The position numbers and the translations under genes are program-made. The notes below the pieces were generated by a model. It was given only the letters and a program-made list of their open reading frames with translations. It was not told the origin of the DNA and did not search any database. 64,000 nucleotides of DNA. It comes from Falsiruegeria mediterranea M17. Lineage in GTDB: Bacteria; Pseudomonadota; Alphaproteobacteria; Rhodobacterales; Rhodobacteraceae. The stretch is taken from NCBI RefSeq assembly GCF_900302455.1, contig NZ_ONZG01000004.1, positions 186,001-250,000 on the forward strand. The letters are read 5' to 3'. Below, piece after piece: positions 1-9,027 of this stretch (within the stretch, counting starts at the first letter, position 1; each line of letters starts with the position of its first letter).

Positions 1-226
1 GACGCAGTTGATAGACCCCTTCGGGCAGATCCAGCGCTGCGGCCAGATCCCGCAACTGTTCGGGCGACAGCGTGATCTTTTGCACGCTGTCGGTGCGTGG
101 ATCAAACTGCTCCAGCGTGACACATTCGGCAAAGCTGTTGATTGTGACATCTTCCTGAAGCGGGGTTTCGCCCTCGTCCACCAGGGTGATGACGGTGGCG
201 TCGAATTCGTGCTCGATCGTAAACAT
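1..226 (-). CDS. Conserved hypothetical protein, 3' end beyond window
   Basis: This is a partial reading frame that enters the window from the left edge; 75 codons are visible. The visible protein starts MFTIEHEFDATVITLVDEG and is acidic, with no membrane segment or cysteine pair that suggests a function. An in-frame ATG 17 codons upstream (position 277) would add a short hydrophobic stretch, but neither start has a strong ribosome binding site. I prefer the inner start because the acidic, beta-rich sequence begins there. It is divergent from the M48 protease gene. I do not recognise a named family, and the function is unknown. Confidence 0.6.
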   Translation of the reverse strand, partial: MFTIEHEFDATVITLVDEGETPLQEDVTINSFAECVTLEQFDPRTDSVQKITLSPEQLRDLAAALDLPEGVYQLR

Positions 227-346
227 GAGGCCAGAGTGCCCAGCCCCTGTCAGCAATGCAACCAAAAGCCGCGCCATTTCCGGGTGGCAGGCCCATTTCC
301 TGCGCGCTAGGTTCTCAGACGGGTCCAATTACGGAAAGGCACCTTC

Positions 347-1054
347 ATGCGCCGGATACTTCTGCTGCTGGCCGTTTTCTTGTCCGCCTGCGGTCAGGCT
401 CCGGCACCGGTTCTGCCCGAAGGGGGCGGCAATCTGCCTGACGATTTTGACGCCGCCGCTGCCGAGTTGAGCTTTCGCAAGGTCAGTGGTGCCGTCGGCC
501 CCACGGCCGAGCGCGTTTGTCGTGATCGCACGCGCGGCATCAATTGCAACTTTCGCATTGCCATCGACCTGGACCCCACTGCGCCGGTCAACGCCTTTCA
601 AACCCTCGACAACAAGGGCAACCCGGTGGTTCTGTTCACGATTGCCATGTTGGCGGACGTCCGCAATCCGAACGAGTTGGCCTTTGTCATGAGCCATGAG
701 GCAGCTCACCACATCTTGGGGCATTTGGACAAACAGGCTAACAATGCTGCAGCCGGAGCTGAATTTTATGGCGACCGCGAGGCGCGCAAGGGCGGAACGC
801 CGGACGATATCCGTCAGGCGCAAGAGTTGGGCGCCGTGGTGGGCTCACGCATCTTTTCAAAGGAATTCGAGCTTGAGGCAGACGCCTTGGGCTCGGTCAT
901 CGCCATGGAGGCTGGGTATGACCCCCTCCAAGGCGCGCAGTTCTTCTTTCGCTTGCCTGACCCCGGAGACAAGTTTCTTGGCAGCCATCCTCCCAACGCC
1001 GAACGGCTGGAGATCGTGCGCCTTGCTGTTCGAAACCCGGAGTTGCTGCAATGA
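347..1054 (+). CDS. M48-family metalloprotease lipoprotein
   Basis: This is a 235-residue zinc metalloprotease of the M48 (HtpX/Oma1-like) family, probably anchored to a membrane from the periplasmic side. The first 15 residues form a lipoprotein signal ending in LSAC, with Cys15 as the lipidated residue. The zinc motif HEAAH is at residues 117-121, and the EADALG segment near residue 174 supplies the likely third ligand. The C-terminal SHPPNAERL is typical of M48 proteins. Members of this group act in envelope quality control. Its stop overlaps the start of the next gene (ATGA), so the two are probably translationally coupled. Confidence 0.9.
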   Translation: MRRILLLLAVFLSACGQAPAPVLPEGGGNLPDDFDAAAAELSFRKVSGAVGPTAERVCRDRTRGINCNFRIAIDLDPTAPVNAFQTLDNKGNPVVLFTIAMLADVRNPNELAFVMSHEAAHHILGHLDKQANNAAAGAEFYGDREARKGGTPDDIRQAQELGAVVGSRIFSKEFELEADALGSVIAMEAGYDPLQGAQFFFRLPDPGDKFLGSHPPNAERLEIVRLAVRNPELLQ

Positions 1055-1419
1055 GTGATTTGATCCAGTTGGGCGTGGTGCTGACCGACCGCGGTTCGAA
1101 ATACGCGGTTACGGGCGCGCGGGTGACCAGCCGGGCCGAGGTGGACGCGGTGCTGGCCGAACTCAAGACAGACCGCGCCTACGCCAAGGCCACGCATAAC
1201 ACCTGGGCCGCGATGCTTCCCCAAGGGGCGCTAAAGGCCGACGATGGTGAAAGCGGTGCGGGGATCGTGATCCTGCGAATGATGGAACGGGCCGGATTGA
1301 GCGATTACGTGATCATCGTGACCCGCTGGTACGGTGGCAAGAAACTGGGCGGGGACCGGTTCCGCCGGGTGCAGGATGCTGTCCGGGCCTACTTTGACGA
1401 CCGCGGAATCGCACATTGA
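1051..1419 (+). CDS. YigZ/IMPACT family protein
   Basis: This 122-residue protein is the N-terminal UPF0029 (Impact) domain of the YigZ family. Recognisable segments are the Ala/Thr/His-rich AKATHNTWA, the DDGESGAGIVIL stretch and TRWYGGKKLGGDRF, which match the family's DGEP-type and RYFGGxKLGxGGL-type motifs. Full-length YigZ is about 200 residues, so this is a short form lacking the C-terminal DUF1949 domain. Its biochemical role is unsettled; translation-related functions have been proposed for IMPACT. It overlaps the upstream protease gene by four bases. Confidence 0.85.
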   Translation: MSDLIQLGVVLTDRGSKYAVTGARVTSRAEVDAVLAELKTDRAYAKATHNTWAAMLPQGALKADDGESGAGIVILRMMERAGLSDYVIIVTRWYGGKKLGGDRFRRVQDAVRAYFDDRGIAH

Positions 1420-1482
1420 TCTGAATCAAGGCGGGTTCTGTGAGGTGCGCTACGCTTTTGGCGTGACACGCGCGATCAGAGG

Positions 1483-1746
1483 ATGAACCCCATGCCCAAC
1501 CGTGAACAGCTCAAACGCCACGCCGACCTTGTCGATCGGATGGCCACCGTTCGTGGCATCGATCTCGAAGAACAGGCGCTGCGCGGCAATGTCTCGATCG
1601 ACGAGATCAGCGATGCGGTGTCCAGCTGCACAAACTGCACTAACCCCGAACATTGCCAACAATGGCTGTCGGGGCGCGAACGCGCTGAAGCATCGCCCGA
1701 GTACTGCCGCAACGCGGATCTGTTTGCGGAACTGGCCCCGAAATAG
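1483..1746 (+). CDS. DUF6455 family protein (first of tandem pair)
   Basis: This is an 87-residue cytoplasmic protein with cysteines in the pattern CTNCxxPxxCxxW (residues about 46-57) and a further Cys near residue 75 in the PEYCRNADLF segment. That arrangement is typical of the small DUF6455 proteins common in Rhodobacteraceae. The function is unknown; the clustered cysteines could bind a metal or act in redox chemistry. A second, diverged copy follows nine bases downstream, suggesting an old tandem duplication. The start is the ATG of MNPMPNREQ, with a GAGG-type ribosome binding site just upstream. Confidence 0.75.
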   Translation: MNPMPNREQLKRHADLVDRMATVRGIDLEEQALRGNVSIDEISDAVSSCTNCTNPEHCQQWLSGRERAEASPEYCRNADLFAELAPK

Positions 1747-1755
1747 GCACATCCC

Positions 1756-2016
1756 ATGACCACACGTGACACCCTTGGCCCCATCAACCGGCACTTCTGG
1801 CTGACCCGATCGGTGGCGCGTTGCATGGGGGTGTCGCTGACCGAGGCGATGGCAACGGGTCGCCTGACCGAGGGTGAGTACGCCTACATGGTCACCACTT
1901 GCCGCCGCGCGGATTGTGCCGAAACCTGCCAGGAGTGGTTGGCTCAGCAGACGGGCCTCGTTGAGGAAGCCCCGATGCACTGCGCCAACGCGAGTTTGCT
2001 CAACTGCTTGCGGTAA
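1756..2016 (+). CDS. DUF6455 family protein (second of tandem pair)
   Basis: This 86-residue protein shares its overall plan with the preceding gene: a helical N-terminal half (LTRSVARCMGVSLTEA), then CRRADCAETCQEW, then a terminal PMHCANASLLNCLR. It carries one more N-terminal and one more C-terminal cysteine than its neighbour. Sequence identity to the neighbour is low outside the cysteine frame. The two genes are probably co-transcribed. A GC-rich CCCCC/GGGGG hairpin follows the stop at about 2021-2035. The function is unknown. Confidence 0.75.
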   Translation: MTTRDTLGPINRHFWLTRSVARCMGVSLTEAMATGRLTEGEYAYMVTTCRRADCAETCQEWLAQQTGLVEEAPMHCANASLLNCLR

Positions 2017-2020
2017 GGTT

Positions 2021-2035
2021 CCCCCAAAACGGGGG
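2021..2035. terminator. Small GC hairpin after DUF6455 pair
   Basis: Five C residues and five G residues flank AAAAC directly after the stop codon at 2016. There is no T-run, so this is either a weak or bidirectional terminator or part of the adjacent repeat element. Confidence 0.4.
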
Positions 2036-2169
2036 CACTCCCGCCCGTCGTCAATTTTTCTTTACAGAAAAACCTCCTCCCGTTGGGCCGGGCCTCGCTT
2101 CGCTCGGCGGGGTGCGTTTGTAGCGAAACAGGTGCCCCAAGCGAAACCGCGCCGGGCATCGCCCGGCGC
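2036..2169 (+). repeat. Modular intergenic repeat, copy 1
   Basis: This is the first of five similar elements in the window. It has the box CTCCCGCCCGTC (2038-2049), a small A/T hairpin, the box CTCCTCCCGTTGGGCCGGGC ending near 2093, then GC-rich stems, including GCGCCGGGC-ATC-GCCCGGCGC at 2149-2169. The latter stem is repeated exactly, with a different loop, in the copy at 39.2 kb. It lies between convergent genes, so it probably acts as a transcription end or a REP-like element. Confidence 0.6.
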
Positions 2170-2241
2170 TGGGCCCAAGGCCGCCAGCGGTGCTGACGCA
2201 GTCAGGATCGCGCGGGCGCGGGAGCCCCCTGTCTCTGACCC

Positions 2242-2484
2242 TCAAAGCTTGGAGTGGCTGCCGTCGCAGAGGGGGGATTTGTCGCTGGCCTTGCAGCCGC
2301 AGAAAAAGACCTTTTTGTCCGCAGGGGCCGTGTATTTGACGGGGTTCAGGCCGGTGCCCTTGTGCGAGCCATCGCAAAAGGGTTGTTTCTGAGACTTCCC
2401 GCAGGCGCACCAGAAATAGGTTTTCCCCTCGGTCACCTCAACCGGATAGGGGGCTTTCTGGGCGATGATGGGCGCGTCGGACAT
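2242..2484 (-). CDS. Tandem CDGSH iron-sulfur domain protein
   Basis: This 80-residue protein carries two CDGSH-type zinc-finger motifs. Each has the C-x-C-x2-S/T-x3-P-x-C-D-G-S-H pattern that binds a 2Fe-2S cluster with three Cys and one His: WCACGKSQKQPFCDGSH (residues 25-41) and FCGCKASDKSPLCDGSH (61-77). Bacterial tandem-CDGSH proteins of this size are the MitoNEET relatives with proposed redox or iron-sulfur roles. The ATG at 2484 is preceded by AAGGAGAG at a good distance. A longer frame upstream exists but lacks such a site. Confidence 0.9.
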   Translation of the reverse strand: MSDAPIIAQKAPYPVEVTEGKTYFWCACGKSQKQPFCDGSHKGTGLNPVKYTAPADKKVFFCGCKASDKSPLCDGSHSKL

Positions 2485-2570
2485 GTGGCTCTCCTTGGAT
2501 GGCTGGTGTCTGATCCAGAGGATAGCGGAGTGGGGGAGGATTGGTAGGTTGTTGGCGTGGCGTCCAAGCT

Positions 2571-2640
2571 TTTGCAAAGCAAAAGCCGCGCCCGACCCTC
2601 CCGTCAAACCGTAGGTTTGCCTACGGCAAAACGGGAGGGC
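2571..2640. repeat. Nested hairpin pair, related to intergenic repeats
   Basis: Two perfect hairpins lie upstream of the CDGSH gene. One is GCTTTTGC-AAA-GCAAAAGC at about 2570-2588. The other is symmetrical: CCCTCCCGT (2596-2604), CAAA, CCGTAG (2609-2614), a six-base loop, CTACGG (2621-2626), CAAA, ACGGGAGGG (2631-2639). The CCCTCCCG box resembles those in the other repeats. It stands at the border of the AT-rich FRG-domain islet. Confidence 0.6.
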
Positions 2641-2706
2641 GCTTTCGCACTCACCCAGTTTCGGGCGCGTGGGATCTTTTCATCAAGTTTGCTGAGGTTT
2701 AGAGAG

Positions 2707-3603
2707 CTAAGAGAAGTTGGTAGCGATAAACTCTGCGGTATTGTCGATTTCCGGAAAGAGGTTTTCTTTGCTAATAGTTAGCTCTTTTAGCTCGTCAAGA
2801 ATTTGTGACTTCTTTGATCCAGAGATATAAATTTCCTGAATTTCTACATTATCCACAAAGAAATGTTCGTTTGGCTCAAATGGGAGGCCATAGACAAGGA
2901 ATTCTCCGTCTTGTGCCACCAAACGGTTGTTTAGCTTCCTAGGTACGACGGCAAAGACATTTGCCAAATCTCTTGGGTTGATGCGCTTCTCAAATCCCGG
3001 CCTTTCAAGTGATACTAGCTGGCAAAGCTTTTCGACATCAGGATCATCATTGAATTTGATGATCCAATCCGCTGCGAATTCCTCCTCATCGTCTTGGTTG
3101 CGCTCGGATGCACATTCGTATGTTCGAAGGATGTGATCGTGAATGTTCGACTTTTGAACCTCAGGTAGCAAGCTCAAGTTGGCTAGGCAGCTAACCGTGT
3201 CACTGTCAAAATACTTTAGCCTTGATTCTGTGGGGTTGAAAATAATTACCTCTCCTGTTGCTTCCCTCTCATCTGACTGTGTCTTTGTTTTGCAAGCAAA
3301 AAACAGAGCTACCAATGGATTTCTTGTAACATCCAGTAGTCTCGTAGGGAGACCATAGTGCTGTGCTCGAACTAAGCGCTCCAGCGTCGTCGTCTCTCTT
3401 TCGAAGTCCAAGGGATGGGATGCGAGAAGCTGTTTTATCATCTCAGTTTCATTTTTGCGCCAGCGAGGATTCCTGAAGACTGAGGGGGTTGCAGAATATT
3501 TTTTGTTGCTATGCCCTCGGTAGAGTAACCTGCCTCTTTTCTGTTTTTTGTTGAGAGATGAGATGCGTTCAAGATATTCGGCTAGCGATCTGACAGGTTT
3601 CAT
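2707..3603 (-). CDS. FRG domain-containing protein
   Basis: This is a 298-residue protein with an N-terminal FRG domain, named for its Phe/Tyr-Arg-Gly motif, here LLYRGHSNKKY (residues about 26-36), followed by the family's HYGLPTRLLDVTRNPLVALFFAC segment (about 102-124). The C-terminal half is not recognised. FRG proteins occur sporadically in bacteria, often on mobile islands, and the domain's chemistry is not established. The gene and its flanks are markedly richer in A and T than the surroundings, and it has no operon partner, which suggests horizontal acquisition. A defence role is possible but is inference only. Confidence 0.85.
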   Translation of the reverse strand: MKPVRSLAEYLERISSLNKKQKRGRLLYRGHSNKKYSATPSVFRNPRWRKNETEMIKQLLASHPLDFERETTTLERLVRAQHYGLPTRLLDVTRNPLVALFFACKTKTQSDEREATGEVIIFNPTESRLKYFDSDTVSCLANLSLLPEVQKSNIHDHILRTYECASERNQDDEEEFAADWIIKFNDDPDVEKLCQLVSLERPGFEKRINPRDLANVFAVVPRKLNNRLVAQDGEFLVYGLPFEPNEHFFVDNVEIQEIYISGSKKSQILDELKELTISKENLFPEIDNTAEFIATNFS

Positions 3604-3818
3604 TGATTTCAGATTTTCAAAAAATATGTGTCTTGCGACAGTCTCTTTGTTGGAAGGTGTTCGTCAAGTTCCTTAGACTGTTTTTGCCAATTTTTAGCGC
3701 AGAAATGAACACATTCAAAGAATGTGCAAAGCTCTGACTATCCCCAAGGCGAGGACGTTTCGTTCCCGCCTCTCCGCACGAGCGCGGTTCACCATTGTGA
3801 AAAAAAGGTTGTTAAAGT
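3604..3818. other. AT-rich spacer between FRG gene and rimO
   Basis: These 215 bases separate the start of the FRG gene from the end of rimO. They keep the AT-rich composition of the islet up to about 3700. I see no convincing ORF, integrase remnant or direct repeat that would mark an insertion boundary. Confidence 0.4.
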
Positions 3819-5231
3819 TCAATTGGGCGAGCGGATCGTGCCCCACAAATCATACTCCCCCGCCTCATCAACTTCAACGGTCACGATCTCACCAATGCTC
3901 AACCCTTCGGTTCCCTCATCAATGAACAGGTTTCCGTCGATCTCGGGTGCGTCCGCCTTGGTGCGGCAGGTGGCGATGCCGTCTTGGTCGATGTCGTCCA
4001 CGATCACATCCATGATCTGACCGACCTTGGCCTCTAGCTTGGCCTCGGAAATCGCCTGCGCCTTTTCCATGAAGCGGTCCCAGCGGTCCTGTTTGACCTC
4101 GGCCGGAACATGATTGGCCAAGTCGTTTGACCGCGCGCCGTCAACGTTTTCGTATTGGAAGCATCCAACGCGGTCCAGTTGCGCCTCGTCCATCCAATCG
4201 AGCAGATACTGGAACTCTGCCTCGGTCTCGCCCGGGTAGCCCACGATAAAGGTCGAGCGCAGGGTGATGTCGGGGCAGACCGCACGCCAGGCGGCGATCT
4301 CGTCCAGGGTTTTGGCCGAAGCGGCCGGGCGGGCCATGCGTTTCAGAACGTCCGGGTGGGCGTGCTGGAACGGGATGTCGAGGTAGGGCAGTACCGCGCT
4401 CTCAGGGTCAGCCATCAACGGGATCAGCTCGCGCACGGACGGGTAGGGATAGACATAGTGCAGCCGCACCCAGAGGTCTTTCGCGTTGCCTAGTTTGCCC
4501 AGTTCGCGCGTTAGATCGGTGATGTGGCTGCGCAGCTCGCCGTCTTTCCAGGGGTTCACATCGTATTTGCGATCCAGTCCATAGGCCGAAGTGTCCTGTG
4601 AGATCACCAGCAGTTCGCGCACGCCTGCGCTCACCAGTTTCTCGGCCTCGCGCAGTACCGCATGGGCCGGGCGGCTGGCCAGTTTCCCGCGCATGTCGGG
4701 GATGATGCAGAACTTGCATTTGTGGTTACAGCCCTCGGAAATCTTGAGGTAACTGTAGTGGCGCGGGGTGAGCTTGACACCGCTGGCGGGCAGCAGGTCG
4801 ACAAACGGGTCGGGCGAGGGTGGCACGGCACCGTGCACCGCATCGAGCACCTGTTCGTATTGATGCGGGCCGGTGACGGCCAGGATGCGGGGGTGGTGTT
4901 CACGGATGTAATCCGGTTCGGCCCCCAGGCAGCCGGTTACGATGACCTTGCCGTTTTCGGTCAACGCCTCGCCAATGGCATCTAGGCTTTCGGCCTTGGC
5001 TGAATCCAGAAACCCGCAGGTGTTTACGATCACCGCATCCGCGCCCGCGTAGTCGGGCGAGACGCCGTACCCTTCGGCCCGCAGACGGGTCAGAATGCGT
5101 TCGCTGTCGACAAGCGCCTTGGGGCATCCCAGGGACACCATTCCAATCGTTGGCTGGCCTGCGCGGGGCTGCTCGGTCATCCGGGCGGCAGGGGCAAGGT
5201 CGGGGCGGAGATTTGGCGGGTTCGTGCTCAT
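3819..5231 (-). CDS. rimO: Ribosomal protein S12 methylthiotransferase RimO
   Basis: RimO is a radical-SAM enzyme that adds a methylthio group to Asp89 of ribosomal protein S12. The 470-residue protein shows the UPF0004 N-terminal domain ([17 protein letters not shown], with further Cys in VNTCGF and VTGCLG) that binds one 4Fe-4S cluster. The radical-SAM triad is in [14 protein letters not shown] (about residues 150-165), and a C-terminal TRAM region ends [16 protein letters not shown]. The SLGCPK signature separates RimO from MiaB. I place the start at MSTNPPNL (5231); the frame is open 16 codons further up but that stretch looks non-conserved. Confidence 0.95.
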   Translation of the reverse strand: MSTNPPNLRPDLAPAARMTEQPRAGQPTIGMVSLGCPKALVDSERILTRLRAEGYGVSPDYAGADAVIVNTCGFLDSAKAESLDAIGEALTENGKVIVTGCLGAEPDYIREHHPRILAVTGPHQYEQVLDAVHGAVPPSPDPFVDLLPASGVKLTPRHYSYLKISEGCNHKCKFCIIPDMRGKLASRPAHAVLREAEKLVSAGVRELLVISQDTSAYGLDRKYDVNPWKDGELRSHITDLTRELGKLGNAKDLWVRLHYVYPYPSVRELIPLMADPESAVLPYLDIPFQHAHPDVLKRMARPAASAKTLDEIAAWRAVCPDITLRSTFIVGYPGETEAEFQYLLDWMDEAQLDRVGCFQYENVDGARSNDLANHVPAEVKQDRWDRFMEKAQAISEAKLEAKVGQIMDVIVDDIDQDGIATCRTKADAPEIDGNLFIDEGTEGLSIGEIVTVEVDEAGEYDLWGTIRSPN

Positions 5232-5330
5232 GCTCGCGCGTATAGTGGGGTTTGGTGGCCCTTGCAAATGTTGTGCCACAGGCGGTGCGCTGGCATAGAA
5301 TTGGACAAAAGACGGTCAAGGAGCAGTGTC

Positions 5331-7283
5331 ATGGGGTGGTTGGTTCGGATCAGTGTGATCCTGGTTGTTGTTGTCGGGCTGATTGTCGGCGTGCTGCTGC
5401 TGTTGCCGGGCGACAAAATCGCTTCGCTTGCGGCGGATCAGATCAAGGCGCAGACCGGACGCGACGTGGATTTTGGCAAAGATGTCAAGGTCACGCTGTG
5501 GCCGGTGTTGGGGATCGAAACCGGGGCTGTAACCGTTGGCAATGCCGATTGGGCCAGCGATGCGCCGATGCTTAAGGCTGATACGTTGTCGATCGGCGTT
5601 GCCGCAGCGCCTTTGTTGTCCGGTGAGGTGCAGATCAAGCGGGTGATTGCCCAGAACCCGGTGTTGCGTCTGGAGGAAGCCGGGGAGCGACAGAACTGGA
5701 ACTTCTCGACCGCGGCAGGGGCATCTGACGCGACTGGCACAACCGCGCCGAGGGCCTCCTCGACCGAGAGTTTTGGCGTCACATTGGAGCGGTTGGAGCT
5801 GCGCAATGCCCGACTGGTTCATATCAAGGATGGGCAAACCGACCTGGATTTTGCTGGCGTTACGCTCAAGGCACGATGGCCTAACCCGACCGCGCCGCTC
5901 GAGGTCGAGGCAGCCTTGGCCGTGGGCAAGGACACGATTGACGTGGTGATGACCCTGCCGGACCTGCCCGGATTTGCAGCGGGGCGCGTGACGGACATGA
6001 GCTTTTCGATGACGGGGCCAGAGACGACGCTCAGCTATTCCGGCAAGGTCAGCAGCGTGGGCGAGATTTCAGGGCAGGCCAAACTGGCGTCCAAAGACAC
6101 CGCGCGAATGCTGGCCGCTTTTGGGCAGCCGGGTATCAGCCTGCCGCAAGGCTTGGGGCAAGCGGCTGAGGTGTCGACGCAAGTTACCTACACACAAGAC
6201 GGAAAGCTTGCGTTGCGCGGGCTGCGGGCGACGCTCGATCAGAACACCTTTGCGGGCAACGCGGATCTTCTGGTGGCTGATCCGCCGCGGATCATTGCAC
6301 GGCTTACGACCAGCACCCTCGACCTGACTGGCCTGACTTCAGCTGAAGGGGGCAGAGGGGCCTCGGGTGGCGCCTCCGCAGCGAGCGGTTGGTCAAAAGA
6401 CCTGATAGATGCATCAGCCCTGTCACTCGCCAACGGAAGCATCCGGCTGACGGCGGATGCGATCAAAACCTCTGGGCTTGCGCTTGGTGCAAGTGATCTG
6501 ACGCTGGGCCTGGATCGCGCGCGCGCAGTTCTCAAGCTGTCGCCGGTATCCGTATTTGGCGGCACGGTGACCGGTCAACTTGTGGCCAACAACCGCAACG
6601 GCCTGTCGGTGGGTGGCAAGCTGCAGCTGAACGGGATCGACGCACAAGATACGTTGGTCACGCTCGCTGACATCGAGCGTTTGTCCGGCAAGCTTGACGG
6701 TTCGGTCGAATTTCTGGGCGTGGGGCAGACCGAGGACGCGATCATGCATTCACTGTCCGGAAGGGGCGGTCTGCAGATGGGCCGTGGGGTGATTTCCGGC
6801 ATTGATTTGGATGGGTTGATGGGCACGGGCAATGGCTCGGGCGGGACGACGGTGTTCAACAGCCTGACGGCAAGCTTCACAATGCAGAACGGAAACCTGG
6901 ACAACCGCGATCTGCTTCTTCAACTCGATAACTACCGTGCCGATGGGGGTGGGCGCGTCGGTTTGGGCAATCGCGATATCGACTATCTGTTTACACCTGT
7001 TGCCTTGCGAGCCAATTCGGGCAAGGGGCTTGCGATCCCGGTGCGCATTGTCGGGCCCTGGTCTGATCCGGCGATCAAGCCGGATCTGAGCCAGGTGATC
7101 GAAGCTGCAGCAGGAGTCGAAATCGACAAGATCGAACAAGAGGCCAAGGATCGCGCGCTTGAAAAGCTCAGCGAGGAGCTTGATGCCACCGTAACCGAAG
7201 ACCAGGATGTCGAGGAACTGATCAAAGACCGGTTGGAGGATGAAGCCAAGAAAGGCGTGCTGAAACTCTTTGGGCTTGATTGA
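5331..7283 (+). CDS. AsmA family envelope protein
   Basis: This is a 650-residue protein with a single N-terminal membrane anchor (about residues 4-24) followed by a long periplasmic beta-rich body characteristic of AsmA/TamB-like proteins. These are thought to bridge the periplasm and influence phospholipid transport and outer-membrane assembly. The C-terminal part contains the family's inner-product-like repeats (SFTMQNGNLDNRDLLLQLDNYRADGGGRVGLGNRDIDYLF) and ends in an acidic helix. The ATG at 5331 is chosen because AAGGAG lies ten bases upstream and the membrane anchor starts immediately. It is divergent from rimO across about 100 bases. Confidence 0.88.
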   Translation: MGWLVRISVILVVVVGLIVGVLLLLPGDKIASLAADQIKAQTGRDVDFGKDVKVTLWPVLGIETGAVTVGNADWASDAPMLKADTLSIGVAAAPLLSGEVQIKRVIAQNPVLRLEEAGERQNWNFSTAAGASDATGTTAPRASSTESFGVTLERLELRNARLVHIKDGQTDLDFAGVTLKARWPNPTAPLEVEAALAVGKDTIDVVMTLPDLPGFAAGRVTDMSFSMTGPETTLSYSGKVSSVGEISGQAKLASKDTARMLAAFGQPGISLPQGLGQAAEVSTQVTYTQDGKLALRGLRATLDQNTFAGNADLLVADPPRIIARLTTSTLDLTGLTSAEGGRGASGGASAASGWSKDLIDASALSLANGSIRLTADAIKTSGLALGASDLTLGLDRARAVLKLSPVSVFGGTVTGQLVANNRNGLSVGGKLQLNGIDAQDTLVTLADIERLSGKLDGSVEFLGVGQTEDAIMHSLSGRGGLQMGRGVISGIDLDGLMGTGNGSGGTTVFNSLTASFTMQNGNLDNRDLLLQLDNYRADGGGRVGLGNRDIDYLFTPVALRANSGKGLAIPVRIVGPWSDPAIKPDLSQVIEAAAGVEIDKIEQEAKDRALEKLSEELDATVTEDQDVEELIKDRLEDEAKKGVLKLFGLD

Positions 7284-7289
7284 CGCGGA

Positions 7290-7320
7290 ACGGGCAGGGG
7301 GCTCTGCCCCCGTAGCAGCT
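7290..7320. terminator. GC hairpin after the AsmA gene
   Basis: GGGGGC (7297-7302) and GCCCCC (7306-7311) pair around TCT immediately after the AsmA stop. There is no long T-run, but its position suggests a transcription end. Confidence 0.5.
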
Positions 7321-7424
7321 AGCTGTTCCTCCCCCGCCCGAATTTTGCACGAGACGAAACAGGGGGCGGTTGCAATTATCTGATCGACCTGAGCGACACG
7401 AACCCTTGGTTGTCGGACGCAACC

Positions 7425-7500
7425 GCCGCGCGGAACGCGCGGCCCGGCCCAACCCCGAAGGGGGCTCTCGTCAGAGAGGTCGTTGAGGGGGCGGGAGCGC
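7425..7500 (-). repeat. Modular intergenic repeat, copy 2 (inverted)
   Basis: Read on the minus strand this has the same order as copy 1: GCTCCCGCCC, a variable hairpin, GGTTGGGCCGGGC, then a GC stem CCGCGCG/CGCGCGG with a three-base loop. It occupies the gap between the convergent AsmA and phosphohexomutase genes. Confidence 0.6.
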
Positions 7501-7510
7501 GCCCCTCTCG

Positions 7511-9007
7511 TCAGATGGTTTGGTCGTAGTCGCCCACACCGGGTTCGGTGCGGATGACCGCGTCGATGTCGGCAAAGATGGCGCGCATTTCGGCCTCGCT
7601 TTCGCTGCTTTCGCACACCACCACCAGGTTGGGTGTGTTGGACGAAGCACGCACAAGCCCCCAACTGCCGTTGTCCAGGATCACGCGGGCGCCGTTGACG
7701 GTGACGACCTCTTTGATCGGGCGGCCTGCCAGCGTTTCGCCCGCGTCATATTTGGCCACCAGCTTGTCCACCAGCCGCGCCAGAATGTCGTATTTTTCTG
7801 TGTCGGCAGCATAAGGCGACATGGTCGGCGTTGCCCACGTCTTGGGCAGGGCTTTGCGCAGGTCCGACATGCTCTTGTCGGGGTTGCGATCCATCAACTT
7901 GCAGATCTCGACCGCCACGCGCATGCCGCAGTCATATCCGCGTCCGACTGGCCCGGCGAGAAAGTAGTGACCGGATTTTTCGAACCCTGCCAGAGCGCCG
8001 ATTTCCTTGACCCGGCGCTTCATGTGGCTGTGGCCGGTCTTCCAGTAATCCGCTGTCACGCCATTGGCCTGCAACTCGGGGTCGCTGGCAAAGAGGCCAG
8101 TGGATTTCACATCCGCCACAAAGGTGGCGTTGGGGTAAATCTTGGACAGATCGCGCGCCATGATCACGCCGACCTTGTCGGCAAAAATCTCTTCGCCTTC
8201 GTCATCCACCACACCACAACGGTCCCCGTCGCCGTCAAAGCCAAGCGCCATATCGGCGCCTGAGGCTTTGACCGAAGCGGACATGTCATGCAACATTTCC
8301 ATGGCCTCGGGGTTTGGGTTGTAATTGGGGAAGGTATAGTCGAGCCGGTTGTGGCTATCCACGACCTCAACCCCCATACGTTCAAACACTTCGGGCGCAA
8401 AGGCGGCTGCCGTGCCATTACCTGTGGCGCAGACAACCTTGAGTGGGCGGGACATTTTGAAATCCCCAACCAGATCGTCGACATACGCCTCTTTGACGCC
8501 ATCCACGAATTCATACGAGCCACCGGGCCGCGCCACGCCCTCGCCGTTCAGCACGATATCGCGCAATTCGGCCATCTCGTCCGGGCCGTGGGTCAGGGGG
8601 CGGTCAAAGCCCATCTTGACCCCGGTCCAGCCGTTGGGGTTGTGGCTGGCGGTGACCATCGCCACGGCTGGCACATCCAGATGGAACTGTGCGAAATAGG
8701 CCATGGGCGACACCGCGGGCCCGATGTCCTTGACCTGAATACCTGCTTGCATCAGCCCGACAATCAGGGCGTTTTTGATGCTGAGCGAGTAGTCGCGATA
8801 ATCGTTGCCAACCGCGATCACCGGTTCGATGCCGCGCTTATGTATCTGCGTGCCCAAACCCAGGCCCAGTGCCGTCATGCCGGGCAGGTTGATCTCGTCA
8901 GGGTATTTCCAGCGCGCGTCATATTCGCGAAAGCCCGTGGGCTTGATCATGGCGTCGCGCAGAAAGCTCCAGGTGTTCGGGGTCACCTCAGCAAGGGGTT
9001 TGGTCAT
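7511..9007 (-). CDS. Phosphomannomutase/phosphoglucomutase
   Basis: This 498-residue alpha-D-phosphohexomutase interconverts hexose 6- and 1-phosphates for nucleotide-sugar synthesis. The phosphoserine loop TASHNP is near residues 119-124 (Ser121), and the magnesium loop DGDGD is at 258-262. The sugar-binding region GFEKSGHYF is at about 350, and the C-terminal phosphate-binding segment contains NGARVILDNGSWGLVRASSNTP. It is the last gene of kpsT-kpsE-kdsA-pgm on the minus strand, 20 bases after kdsA, which fits supply of sugar precursors to a surface polysaccharide. Whether mannose or glucose is preferred cannot be told from sequence alone. Confidence 0.92.
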   Translation of the reverse strand: MTKPLAEVTPNTWSFLRDAMIKPTGFREYDARWKYPDEINLPGMTALGLGLGTQIHKRGIEPVIAVGNDYRDYSLSIKNALIVGLMQAGIQVKDIGPAVSPMAYFAQFHLDVPAVAMVTASHNPNGWTGVKMGFDRPLTHGPDEMAELRDIVLNGEGVARPGGSYEFVDGVKEAYVDDLVGDFKMSRPLKVVCATGNGTAAAFAPEVFERMGVEVVDSHNRLDYTFPNYNPNPEAMEMLHDMSASVKASGADMALGFDGDGDRCGVVDDEGEEIFADKVGVIMARDLSKIYPNATFVADVKSTGLFASDPELQANGVTADYWKTGHSHMKRRVKEIGALAGFEKSGHYFLAGPVGRGYDCGMRVAVEICKLMDRNPDKSMSDLRKALPKTWATPTMSPYAADTEKYDILARLVDKLVAKYDAGETLAGRPIKEVVTVNGARVILDNGSWGLVRASSNTPNLVVVCESSESEAEMRAIFADIDAVIRTEPGVGDYDQTI

Positions 9008-9027
9008 AACAAAAATCTCGTCAAAGG

